This document shows positions 35,147-44,165 of a stretch of 64,000 nt of DNA, in pieces. The DNA is from UPXZ01 sp964498765 (lineage in GTDB: Bacteria; Bacteroidota; Bacteroidia; Bacteroidales; Paludibacteraceae). The translations under genes and the position numbers were made by a program. Under the pieces are notes generated by a model. It searched no databases. It was not told the DNA's origin and was given only the letters and a program-made list of their open reading frames with translations. The DNA lies in assembly GCA_964498765.1 (NCBI GenBank), contig CAZCIU010000005.1:1-64000 (forward strand). Reading direction: 5' to 3'. How positions within the stretch are numbered: the stretch's first letter is position 1; every line of letters starts with the position of its first letter.

Positions 35147-36274
35147 ATGACATCACAAGCTGTAAAACCATCTGCCCGATTAGCCTCTTTGGATATTTTA
35201 CGCGGTTTTGATTTGTTTTTATTGGTCTTTTTCCAACCCGTTTTTGTTCAAATTTTCAGTCGTTGGCGTGGCAATAAAGTAGTTGATTTCTTTCTCTATC
35301 AATTTGATCACGTTGTTTGGCAAGGATTTTCGCTGTGGGATTTGGTGATGCCGCTTTTCTTATTTATGGTAGGTGCAGCAATGCCTTTTTCATTTGAAAA
35401 ATTCAATAAAGATCCAAACAAACGAGCTATTTATCTGCGAATTATCCGCCGCGTAATCATCCTTTTTATTCTCGGAATGGTCGTACAAGGAAACTTGCTC
35501 TCACTTGATTTATCTCGTGTTTACCTTTACACCAATACGCTACAAGCCATTGCCGTAGGTTATTTGATTGCCGCAGTAATTCAGTTGCATTTTTCCAACC
35601 GCAATCAATACATTCTTACTTTTCTGCTTTTAATTGGCTATTGGGCATTATTGCAATTTTTAGGCGATTATTCGCCGGAAGGAAACTTTGCCGAAAAAGT
35701 TGATCGCGCAGTTTTAGGGCGTTTCCGCGATGGTGTTTATTTCAACGAAGACGGTTCGTGGAATTTTTCGCCGCATTACAATTACACATGGGTGCTTTCC
35801 AGCATGACTTTCGGGGTGACGGTAATGCTGGGTGTATTTGCCGGGAAAATTATGAAAAATGGGAATGACAAGCTTAAAAACAGCAAAATTCTCCTGATCA
35901 GCGGCGTTGCAATGCTTGCGATTGGATGGATTTGGGGATTTCAAACGCCGATTATTAAACGAATTTGGACAAGCAGTATGACTTTGTTTTCCGGGGGAAT
36001 ATGCTTTATTTTGATGGCGCTTTTTTACTACGTAATTGATTATAAAGGTTGGTTGAAAGGCTTGAATTGGCTGAAGATTTACGGAATGAATTCCATCGTA
36101 GCTTACACGCTTGGCGAAGTGGTAAATTTCAGAAGCATAGCTCGCTCGTTGCTTTGGGGAACTGAAAAATACATTGGTGATTTTTATCCTGCTTTGCTGA
36201 CTTTCGCCAACTTTCTGATACTATTTTTCATTCTCAGAATAATGTACAAAGCAAAAGTTTTTGTGAAAATATAA
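35147..36274 (+). CDS. DUF5009/NagX-like membrane acyltransferase
   Basis: 375 aa with about ten membrane helices. The start RLASLDILRGFDLFLLV and the segment FDHVVWQGFSLWDLVMPLF (with the conserved His) place it in the group related to heparan-alpha-glucosaminide N-acetyltransferase, often called DUF5009 or NagX in Bacteroidetes. These proteins are thought to move acetyl groups across the membrane onto amino sugars; direct proof for the bacterial members is limited. It stands next to the fucosidase gene, convergent across a shared terminator, in a region rich in glycan-degrading genes. Confidence 0.88.
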   Translation: MTSQAVKPSARLASLDILRGFDLFLLVFFQPVFVQIFSRWRGNKVVDFFLYQFDHVVWQGFSLWDLVMPLFLFMVGAAMPFSFEKFNKDPNKRAIYLRIIRRVIILFILGMVVQGNLLSLDLSRVYLYTNTLQAIAVGYLIAAVIQLHFSNRNQYILTFLLLIGYWALLQFLGDYSPEGNFAEKVDRAVLGRFRDGVYFNEDGSWNFSPHYNYTWVLSSMTFGVTVMLGVFAGKIMKNGNDKLKNSKILLISGVAMLAIGWIWGFQTPIIKRIWTSSMTLFSGGICFILMALFYYVIDYKGWLKGLNWLKIYGMNSIVAYTLGEVVNFRSIARSLLWGTEKYIGDFYPALLTFANFLILFFILRIMYKAKVFVKI

Positions 36275-36280
36275 GCAAGA

Positions 36281-36314
36281 AAAAAGCGAATTCGGTGGAA
36301 TTCGCTTTTCTTTT
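36281..36314. terminator. bidirectional terminator
   Basis: AAAAAGCGAATT (36281-36292) pairs with AATTCGCTTTT (36299-36309) followed by a T-run. It serves the DUF5009 gene and the convergent fucosidase. Confidence 0.88.
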
Positions 36315-36332
36315 TCTATGAAAATTACTCTC

Positions 36333-39300
36333 TTAAAACTTACTTACTTTGTGCGTTTCTACTTTTCCTTTGCTTTGTATTGCCACTAAATAAATTCCTT
36401 TTGGCAGATGAGATGCATTCAGTTGTAAGTTCGTTTGGTTGGAATGAATGTATGAAGTTGCATTCACTGTTCCAGTCAATCCAATCAAATTTACCTTTGT
36501 TCCTGCTTCAAAATAACCTACACACTGAATTTTATCTTTCGTGGCAAATACTCGGAATTTATTTGCTTCAGCTTTTTTCAATGAAGTTTTCTGATCTAAA
36601 ATTTTCAATCTAAAATCATAAATCATTCCTTCGAGAACGTCCGAGCAAGCTCCGTTTGGCAGGCTGCTCCAGGCATTTTGATAAACTACACGAATAGGAA
36701 TATTTTGCAAAATAGCTGAAGTTGGTACTGTAATTTCTTGCGAAATATTCAAAGTATAATCATAATTGGCTTTCACATTATTCGTATTGTTTGCTCCAAA
36801 TTCACCACTCGTAAAACCCACTTTTGCAACTCGCTCGGTTTCGGTAAAATTCAAATCAGCATCCCAGTCAGCGTAAATATATGCGACATTGTATCGAAGG
36901 TCTTGAAATACTTCTGTAGTAGATTCTCCTGCTTTGAAAGCATTCAAATTCAATGTAAATGTGCTTCCTCTTTCGGCCTCAATGAAATCTTCCAAGTATT
37001 TCACATAAACCGTTTCCGGCGATTGTGCTACTTCGTAGCTAAGGTTTTTTTTTGCACCTTCAGTACTTGCGCTTTGCACGTACGCCTTTTTTTGTGGATG
37101 TTGAGTTCCGCCAGGAGCGCAATATCCTTCTAATGCAGTGTTTGAAGCGTCTCCATCATTATCATACACCAAAATACGGATGTTTTTGTTGAAACCTAAT
37201 ACGTGATTATTTGTAGGCGTATTCAGTTCGATGTAGAAATCTTTGTTTCCTTCCGCCAAGTCATTTTCAAGAATTGTAACTGTTGCAGATTTTTCAGATT
37301 CGCCTGCTGCAAATTGCAAAACCTCCGTTTTATCGGAATAAGTTTTTCCGTGAACACCCGTTCCCGGTGAAGTAATATAAGTTACTGTCGCTGCTTCGCT
37401 CAAGTTACCAAATCTACGTACAACAAATGTAAACGAGCCTGCATCCTCACGAGATTCTGCAAACGTTCTTTCCATTTCAAACATACCTTTCACATCAGCT
37501 TCCAATTTTAATAAATTCTGAAGAATGATGCTTTCACCGGTTGATGCTTCGTTTTTCGTACCGGTAGCTTTTACCAAAACGACATGATTTCCAGCACCCA
37601 AGGAACTGTTTTCATACAAAATTACATCTTTTTGCAAGGCTGAAGCATAAGTATCAACTGTAGCTACCTTTACACCATCAATCCAAACCTCAAGAATTCC
37701 TGTCGCAGGTGATTTTGAACCAAGCAATCTGAACCAACCACCTTCTACTCCAAACTGAGCAACCGCCGTGTTAGTTTGCGATTGAATGGCTGCTCCAAGT
37801 GAGCTGTAGTTTGACAAAACTTTCCAGTCGGTAGAAGAAATCGGTGTAAATTGTGCTGTTTTCAATGTGGAAACAAACGTACCGCCTTCAAGTGATTTTG
37901 TAAATTCATCTTCCGGATTTTCTGCAATATAAATATTGAATTTAGTTGCAATATCCTGATCCGATGTTTGTCTTGGTAGGTAGCTGATTTCAGTCAAATC
38001 GATTTGTTTTCCAAAATTATAAGTCAATGACTGCGGCATTGAAACTTTTGGCTTCCATTCCGGCTGCCAGATTGTAGATACATTTCCATCCAAAGTATTG
38101 CTTGCAGGACAGTCAGGTTCACTATTTACGGCTTGTTTTGCCTCAGAAGTTGCAGTTGCAGTATATCCGGTACGACTTAATTGTGTGCGTGTACCATTTT
38201 CAGTTTGGAAGAAATTCATTTCGGCTAAAGTAGGCCATCTTCCGGATGCAAACTCTACAATTTCAAATTTCAATTTTGAAACTTTTTTCGTTACCAATGA
38301 CTGAAGTGATGAAGCGTCGGTGCTTTGAATTCCCGGGGGAATTGGACCGGTTTTGGTGATTGAAGCATCCGAACGATATGCCTGAATACCACTAATCAAA
38401 GGAACAGCCAATGAAGAAGTTACGCTAAATCTGATTTTACGCATTGGCAACAAAGCTCCTTTTACCATTCGCTGGTAACCGATAGTTTGTCCACTTCCGT
38501 ATTCTCTCCAAGAGCCGTAAACTTCCACTTCCAATTTCCAGCCGCTAATTCGCTGACCAAGCGGCAGATATTCTTGAATGCGAATTACGTCCATTTCAAT
38601 GTCTTTTCCGAAATCAATGGTCACAGTACCTGTGCGTTGTGCATCTGCCATTGTCCAATAGGTATCTGCATTTCCGTCCAAAACATTTTTAGCTTCAAAA
38701 CCAGTACCGCGCGTAGCAGTAGCTGAAACAGCCATATCAGGTGTTAGTAAGTTAATTTCGAATGTATTACCAATAGCTGCACCAAACTGCATCAGGCGAG
38801 CCGAGTCATTATCGTGAAATCTTCCGGCTTTATTTGGCGGTACATTCAGCAACAACGGAATTCCCATTCCTACAGAGCGGAAAAAGATATTATGTGTCAA
38901 ATAATCCAATGATTTCACACTTCCATCTTGTGATGCGTGATAAAACCATCCCGGTCTGATTGAAACGTCAGCTTCAGGAATAGACATATATTGGCCATTT
39001 GCTGCGTAATTAGTTACATTATTACCATTAACAGCTACTTTCAGCCAAACTGGGTCATTTACATATCCGGCTTCATTTCCTACCCAGAATGCATCCACAG
39101 GAAAATCAGCTTCAGGTCCGCTGTAGTTTTGTGCAGCGGCTAATGTCATCCAAGTCAAGCAATTAGGTTGAAGTTCACGAGTAGTAGCTATGTAGCGTTT
39201 GAAATCATACGTCTGATGAGCAGTTCCGGCACCTGTAGCACCATCCAGCCAAATTTCAACGATTTCGCGTTTTCCGGTTTCAGGATTTAAGCGACCATAA

Positions 39301-39851
39301 TCGCCACCTAATAATTCACGTAATTGCGCATCGTAAAAATCATTGTAATCGCCCGGCGATGCATCGCCATAAGAAGGTTCCCATGCATCCCACGGAGAAA
39401 GATAAATACCCATATCCATACCGTATTTATCACAAGAAAGTGACAGTTCTTTTGCCAAGTCACCTTGTCCATTCATGTACGGACTTTTAGAAATATTATA
39501 ATCAGTAACTTTTGTTGGCCAGGTACAGAAGCCGTCGTGGTGTTTCAGCGTGATAATCACTCGGGTAAATCCGGCTTTTTTCAACAAACGAACCCATTGG
39601 TCTGTATCCACTTTTCCTTGCGTAGGATTAAAAGTAGATGCAGGACGTTTCACGTCGTTACCCCATTCAATACCATCCGCTCCGGCAAATGTATTCATTC
39701 CAAAGTGAATAAACGCAGCCATCGGTTGTTGAAGATACTTCATTTGTAAATCATTGGGAGTAGGACCAAATTTCACTGGAGGTGTGGTCTGTGCAATTGA
39801 CATTCCAAAGAATAGACAAAGCACACTAAGTGCGGTAAGAAACTTTTTCAT
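36333..39851 (-). CDS. T9SS-secreted alpha-L-fucosidase (GH29), multidomain
   Basis: 1172 aa from the Met at 39851, the start of a signal peptide (MKKFLTALSVLCLFFGMSIA); a start 10 codons upstream is unlikely. Residues ~25-370 are a GH29 catalytic domain (IHFGMNTFAGADGIEWGND, ITLKHHDGFCTWPT) with the likely nucleophile Asp near residue 200 in EIWLDGAT. Then two F5/8 type C (CBM32-like) regions, a Calx-beta-like segment (VTILENDLAEGNKDFYIEL), a GEVED-type domain (YIYADWDADLNFTETERVAK) and a T9SS sorting domain ending ETHKVSKF. It should cleave terminal alpha-fucose outside the cell while attached to the surface. Confidence 0.93.
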   Translation of the reverse strand: MKKFLTALSVLCLFFGMSIAQTTPPVKFGPTPNDLQMKYLQQPMAAFIHFGMNTFAGADGIEWGNDVKRPASTFNPTQGKVDTDQWVRLLKKAGFTRVIITLKHHDGFCTWPTKVTDYNISKSPYMNGQGDLAKELSLSCDKYGMDMGIYLSPWDAWEPSYGDASPGDYNDFYDAQLRELLGGDYGRLNPETGKREIVEIWLDGATGAGTAHQTYDFKRYIATTRELQPNCLTWMTLAAAQNYSGPEADFPVDAFWVGNEAGYVNDPVWLKVAVNGNNVTNYAANGQYMSIPEADVSIRPGWFYHASQDGSVKSLDYLTHNIFFRSVGMGIPLLLNVPPNKAGRFHDNDSARLMQFGAAIGNTFEINLLTPDMAVSATATRGTGFEAKNVLDGNADTYWTMADAQRTGTVTIDFGKDIEMDVIRIQEYLPLGQRISGWKLEVEVYGSWREYGSGQTIGYQRMVKGALLPMRKIRFSVTSSLAVPLISGIQAYRSDASITKTGPIPPGIQSTDASSLQSLVTKKVSKLKFEIVEFASGRWPTLAEMNFFQTENGTRTQLSRTGYTATATSEAKQAVNSEPDCPASNTLDGNVSTIWQPEWKPKVSMPQSLTYNFGKQIDLTEISYLPRQTSDQDIATKFNIYIAENPEDEFTKSLEGGTFVSTLKTAQFTPISSTDWKVLSNYSSLGAAIQSQTNTAVAQFGVEGGWFRLLGSKSPATGILEVWIDGVKVATVDTYASALQKDVILYENSSLGAGNHVVLVKATGTKNEASTGESIILQNLLKLEADVKGMFEMERTFAESREDAGSFTFVVRRFGNLSEAATVTYITSPGTGVHGKTYSDKTEVLQFAAGESEKSATVTILENDLAEGNKDFYIELNTPTNNHVLGFNKNIRILVYDNDGDASNTALEGYCAPGGTQHPQKKAYVQSASTEGAKKNLSYEVAQSPETVYVKYLEDFIEAERGSTFTLNLNAFKAGESTTEVFQDLRYNVAYIYADWDADLNFTETERVAKVGFTSGEFGANNTNNVKANYDYTLNISQEITVPTSAILQNIPIRVVYQNAWSSLPNGACSDVLEGMIYDFRLKILDQKTSLKKAEANKFRVFATKDKIQCVGYFEAGTKVNLIGLTGTVNATSYIHSNQTNLQLNASHLPKGIYLVAIQSKGKVETHKVSKF

Positions 39852-39878
39852 AGAAATAAAATTATAGTTTAAGGATGG

Positions 39879-39886
39879 CAAAGATA
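39879..39886 (-). promoter_or_regulatory. -7 box for the fucosidase gene
   Basis: TATCTTTG on the minus strand, 28 bases before the chosen start. It lies inside the longer alternative reading, which supports the start at 39851. Confidence 0.55.
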
Positions 39887-39944
39887 CAAAGTATTTTTAG
39901 GATATTGCTCTACCTTTATCAAAAAAAATTAATTCGATCTATTT

Positions 39945-41960
39945 TCAATCGTTTTCTTTTGCTTTGAAAGATTCCCAGATAAAGAAACCAATCAATGCCA
40001 AGAATGCGAAAATAGCCACAACTTGTGCTCCGGTTCCGCTTGGGTCTGCCCAAACTTTCAGGTCGAGTGCATCGCCTTTTCCGGTGATGAAAATAATCAA
40101 GGCTCCAATCACGCCAAACAGCGCCGCACCGGCAATAAATCCGGACGAAATAAGAATAGCACGTTGATGACGAGCGTTGTTAAGTTTCGCGTTTTTAGTG
40201 CTTTTGTTAAACCATTGATTTAGAAGACCACCAACAACCAAAGGCAAGTTAAGCTGCAAAGGAATAAACATACCGAGTGCAAATGCCAGCGGCGAAATTC
40301 CCAACCAGTTGACCAAAATGGCAATCACAGCACCAATTCCAAGCAACATCCATTGTGCTCCCTGACCGGACATAAGCGGTTCGATAATCGCAGCCATCGC
40401 GTTTGCTTGCGGTGCAATCATCGGATTTGGATGCGTTTCAGTTGCCACAAAGCCATAAGCTTCATTCAAAATAAAAATAACAGCTCCAACGGTTGCGGCA
40501 GAAACCAAGGTTCCGAGGAATTTATAGGTTTCTTGTTTGGCAGGTGTTGTTCCCAGCCAGTATCCCACTTTCAAATCGGTAACAAAACCGCCTGCCATTG
40601 ACAATGCCGTACAAACAATTCCACCGATAATCAATCCGCTCACCATTCCTTGCCAGCCACTCAAACCAACAGAAACCAAAATTACTGATGACAAAATCAG
40701 CGTCATCAGCGTCATTCCGGAAACCGGATTGGAACCAACAATGGCAATCGCATTAGCTGCCACGGTGGTAAACAGGAATGAAATGATGGTAATTGCCAAT
40801 AAAGCTACAATCGCTTGCATCAAGGTAACTTTCACGCCAATCAGCAAGAAAATAAATACCGCCACCAGCGTCAGGAACAAGAACAACATTACAAACGACA
40901 TTTTCAGGTCGCGCTGTGTGCGTTCGGTTGAAACTTCCGCAGATTGTCCTTTTCCTTTTCCACCGACAGCCAATTTGAAGGCACTTCCAATCACGCCCGA
41001 AGACTTGATAATGCCGATAATTCCCGCCATTGCGATAGCTCCGATGCCGATTGGGCGAACGTAAGCCGCAAAAATCTGCTCAGCACTCATCGCCGCGAAT
41101 GGATTTACTCCACCACTCGCCGTAGCAGCCAATGCACCAATTTCATTGACCAACGGAATAAAAACCAACCACGAAAGCAACGAACCAACCGTGATAATCA
41201 ATGCAAAACGAAGTCCTACCAAGTATCCAAAACTGAAAATCAGCGCGCTGACGTTGAATTTCAGCACCATTTTGAATTTTTCAGCCAAAGCTTCTCCCGC
41301 CGGAATGATGCGCGTGTTGATTTCTTCGCTCCAAAGACGGAAAGCCGAGAAGCAGAAGTCGAAAATACCACCAATCAAACCGCTTAAAATCAGCAATTTT
41401 GCTTGATTGCCGCCTTTTTCACCGGTCATCAGAATTTCCGTGGTAGCCGTAGCTTCCGGGAAAGGCAGTTTGCCGTGCATATCTTTCACGAAGTATTTTC
41501 GGAAAGGAATTAAGAATAAAATTCCCAGAAATCCACCCAGCAGCGATGAGAAGAAAATCTGCCAAAAATCAACTTGAATTTCAGGATATTTGGCTTGCAA
41601 AATATACAATCCCGGGATAGTAAATACCGCTCCCGCTACGATTACGCCGGATGACGCACCGATGGATTGGATAATTACGTTTTGTCCCAAAGCACCTTTT
41701 TTGCGAAATGCGGCCGATGCTCCTACGGCGATAATTGAAATGGGGATTGCCGCTTCAAAAACCTGCCCGATTTTCAAGCCGGAATAAGCCGCCGCAGCCG
41801 AAAAAATCACTGCCATCAGCAGACCCATTCCCACCGACCAAGGCGTAACTTCCGCAATCGGGGCATTTGCCGGCATCACTGGTTTGTACTCTTCACCATC
41901 TTTTAACTCTCGATAGGCGTTTTCCGGCAGTTCAACCGGTAGTTTGTTTTGTTCTTCCAT
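39945..41960 (-). CDS. OPT family oligopeptide transporter
   Basis: 671 aa with about 15 membrane helices. The segments AAAAYSGLKIGQVFEAAIPIS and GQNVIIQSIGASSGVIVAGAVF near the start are typical of prokaryotic OPT transporters, which take up small peptides with protons. The first ~40 residues are polar and cytoplasmic (ELPENAYRELKDGEEYKPV), also characteristic. It lies 55 bases after the pullulanase gene in the same direction, so the two may be cotranscribed. Dcp upstream would supply dipeptides for it. Confidence 0.93.
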   Translation of the reverse strand: MEEQNKLPVELPENAYRELKDGEEYKPVMPANAPIAEVTPWSVGMGLLMAVIFSAAAAYSGLKIGQVFEAAIPISIIAVGASAAFRKKGALGQNVIIQSIGASSGVIVAGAVFTIPGLYILQAKYPEIQVDFWQIFFSSLLGGFLGILFLIPFRKYFVKDMHGKLPFPEATATTEILMTGEKGGNQAKLLILSGLIGGIFDFCFSAFRLWSEEINTRIIPAGEALAEKFKMVLKFNVSALIFSFGYLVGLRFALIITVGSLLSWLVFIPLVNEIGALAATASGGVNPFAAMSAEQIFAAYVRPIGIGAIAMAGIIGIIKSSGVIGSAFKLAVGGKGKGQSAEVSTERTQRDLKMSFVMLFLFLTLVAVFIFLLIGVKVTLMQAIVALLAITIISFLFTTVAANAIAIVGSNPVSGMTLMTLILSSVILVSVGLSGWQGMVSGLIIGGIVCTALSMAGGFVTDLKVGYWLGTTPAKQETYKFLGTLVSAATVGAVIFILNEAYGFVATETHPNPMIAPQANAMAAIIEPLMSGQGAQWMLLGIGAVIAILVNWLGISPLAFALGMFIPLQLNLPLVVGGLLNQWFNKSTKNAKLNNARHQRAILISSGFIAGAALFGVIGALIIFITGKGDALDLKVWADPSGTGAQVVAIFAFLALIGFFIWESFKAKEND

Positions 41961-42015
41961 AAATTTACGAATTACTCGAATTATAACGAATTTTGCGAAT
42001 TGATGTCCAAAAATA

Positions 42016-44010
42016 CTACTTATACATTATACTTGCACTCGATGCACCCACTATAAATTTTGGATTTGACACGGTAAATAATGGTGAATTTGGCGAAATT
42101 TTGCCATCATGAACAGCTACATTCCATTCTCCTTCGGGAAGTTCTACGCTGACATTTTTCCTATTTCCGTTGTAAATCACCAGAATATCTTTCCAACTAT
42201 CGCCGTTTGCATTGTCTGAAAGCGTATATGCAACCACATTCGGCACGCCAAGTTCTACGAATTTCAGATGTTTTTTCATCATATCCAAACTGGTCATTCG
42301 GAATGCAGGATGCGCTTTTCGCAAGGCGATTAATCCTTGATAATAAGTGAAAATATCGTTATAAGTTGTTTTATTGTTCCAATCAATCTGGTTGATGCTG
42401 TCTGGAGATTCGTAGGTGTTGTTTACGCCTTTTTTATCCCGATAAACTTCTTCTCCGGCAAAAATAAATGGAATTCCTTGCGCCGTAAACACCACGGTTT
42501 GAGCGAGTTTATTGAATTTCTGAATTTCCACATCGGTAGCACCAGCTGGTTTGCGGCTGCGAAGTTTGTCCACCAAGCACATATCATCGTGGCAGGATGC
42601 GTAATTGATAATTTGCGTAGGCGATGTGGCGTAAGGTTTGTCGGTGTGAACGAGTTTTTCGTTGGTTACGCCCGGAAATTCCGTTGAAGCTGCAACGGCA
42701 AATTTAATCGCATTTTCCAAGCTGTCACGTCCAGCCACAAATCCCGGGAATTCATTTGTCCAATTGCCTTTCAGCGCGTCGCGGATATCGTCGCTGAATA
42801 CGGCAATTCCGTTCAGTTGGCTCACATTTTTCTTCAAAGCACGTTTTTCTTCGCCAAGAGGTGATGCGGCTGCTGTCCAACCTTCGCCGTAGATGATGAT
42901 TTTCGGATCCACTTTGTCCAAAGCTGCACGAATTGCATTCATCGTTTCAATATCGTGAATTCCCATCAAGTCGAAGCGGAAGCCGTCCACATGATATTCT
43001 TTTGCCCAATATACCACGCTTTCAACGATGAATTTACGCATCATCGCACGGTCGGATGCCGTTTCATTGCCGCAACCCGAAGCATTGGACCAAGTGCCGT
43101 CTTCGTTAAATCGGTAGAAATAGCCTGGCACTAGCAGGTTCAAATGGCTGTCTTCGCCCACGTACGTGTGATTGTAAACCACGTCCATGATCACGCCGAT
43201 TCCCTCGCTGTGGAGCGATTGAACCATTTGTTTGAATTCTTTGATGCGTGAAACCGGATTGGCAGGATCAGTTGAGTAACCACCTTCCGGTACGTTGTAA
43301 TTTTGCGGATCGTAGCCCCAGTTGTATTTATTCTCGTTCAATTTTGTTTCGTCAATCGAAGCATAATCGTAGGATGGAAGCAGGTGTACGTGCGTAATTC
43401 CCAGCTCTTTCAGGTGGTCAATTCCGGTTGCTTGTCCGGCGGCATTCTTCGTTCCTTTTTCGGTAAATGCGAGGAATTTTCCCTTATTTTTAATGCCTGA
43501 AGTGGGGGAAATGGAAAAATCACGCATGTGCACTTCGTAAATAACGGCGTCGGTAACATTGTTTGGAAGTATGTGCTTATCATTTTCCCATCCTTCTGGA
43601 TTGGTTTCTTTCATATCTACGACTGCCGCGCGTTTCCCGTTTATTCCAACGGCTTTTACCCACATTCCGGGCGTTTCATCCAGCCATTGTTCGCCCACTT
43701 TTACCTGGAAAGTGTAGAATTTTCCTTTCAAATCTCCATCCGCAGTGGCAATCCAAGTGCCGTTTTTGGAGCGTTTCATATCCTTCATTTCGTAGGCCGA
43801 ACCTTCAGAACCGCTATCAAAAAGCAATAATTTTACTTCGTCGGCTGCCGGCGACCACACGCGGAATTTGGAACTCTGCGGAGTATATGTTAATTCCAGA
43901 TCGCTGCCGTCATAAACCGGATATTCGTCGAAACTTTCAAATTTCTTCGATCCAGTGCTGCAACTGACCAATAAACCTATTGCAAGTACCATAGGAACTA
44001 ATTTCTTCAT
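42016..44010 (-). CDS. pulA: type I pullulanase lipoprotein
   Basis: 664 aa. The N-terminus MVLAIGLLVSCSTGSKK is a lipoprotein signal. Residues ~35-135 are a CBM48-like domain (LTYTPQSSKFRVWSPAADEV). The catalytic GH13 domain has the pullulanase-specific YNWGYDPQNYNVPEGGYS, then VVYNHTY, nucleophile D347 in GFRFDLMG, acid/base E376 in YGEGW and CHDD. It hydrolyses alpha-1,6 bonds in pullulan, starch or glycogen-type glucans, here probably on the cell surface or in the periplasm. It has a -7 motif directly upstream and the OPT gene follows. Confidence 0.94.
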   Translation of the reverse strand: MKKLVPMVLAIGLLVSCSTGSKKFESFDEYPVYDGSDLELTYTPQSSKFRVWSPAADEVKLLLFDSGSEGSAYEMKDMKRSKNGTWIATADGDLKGKFYTFQVKVGEQWLDETPGMWVKAVGINGKRAAVVDMKETNPEGWENDKHILPNNVTDAVIYEVHMRDFSISPTSGIKNKGKFLAFTEKGTKNAAGQATGIDHLKELGITHVHLLPSYDYASIDETKLNENKYNWGYDPQNYNVPEGGYSTDPANPVSRIKEFKQMVQSLHSEGIGVIMDVVYNHTYVGEDSHLNLLVPGYFYRFNEDGTWSNASGCGNETASDRAMMRKFIVESVVYWAKEYHVDGFRFDLMGIHDIETMNAIRAALDKVDPKIIIYGEGWTAAASPLGEEKRALKKNVSQLNGIAVFSDDIRDALKGNWTNEFPGFVAGRDSLENAIKFAVAASTEFPGVTNEKLVHTDKPYATSPTQIINYASCHDDMCLVDKLRSRKPAGATDVEIQKFNKLAQTVVFTAQGIPFIFAGEEVYRDKKGVNNTYESPDSINQIDWNNKTTYNDIFTYYQGLIALRKAHPAFRMTSLDMMKKHLKFVELGVPNVVAYTLSDNANGDSWKDILVIYNGNRKNVSVELPEGEWNVAVHDGKISPNSPLFTVSNPKFIVGASSASIMYK

Positions 44011-44040
44011 GATATTTTGAGTTTTTTAAAATTTAAACAT

Positions 44041-44048
44041 CAAAAATA
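44041..44048 (-). promoter_or_regulatory. -7 box for pulA
   Basis: TATTTTTG on the minus strand, 31 bases before the pulA start. No -33 box is obvious. Confidence 0.45.
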
Positions 44049-44080
44049 ATTTAAATTCGGCAATTATCCTAACCGCAGAT

Positions 44081-44118
44081 AAAAAAGAACAACTATTTGT
44101 TCGCAAACGGTTGTTCTT
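44081..44118 (-). terminator. terminator of dcp
   Basis: AAGAACAAC (44085-44093) pairs with GTTGTTCTT (44110-44118), and a T-run follows on the minus strand. Confidence 0.85.
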
Positions 44119-44165
44119 AATTGATTTACTGGCATTAAAAATGTCAGTGAGGAATGTCTTACTGC

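Noticed and set aside
40537..41064. 175-aa plus-strand ORF
   Set aside because: Antisense of the OPT transporter gene, whose family motifs are clear on the other strand.
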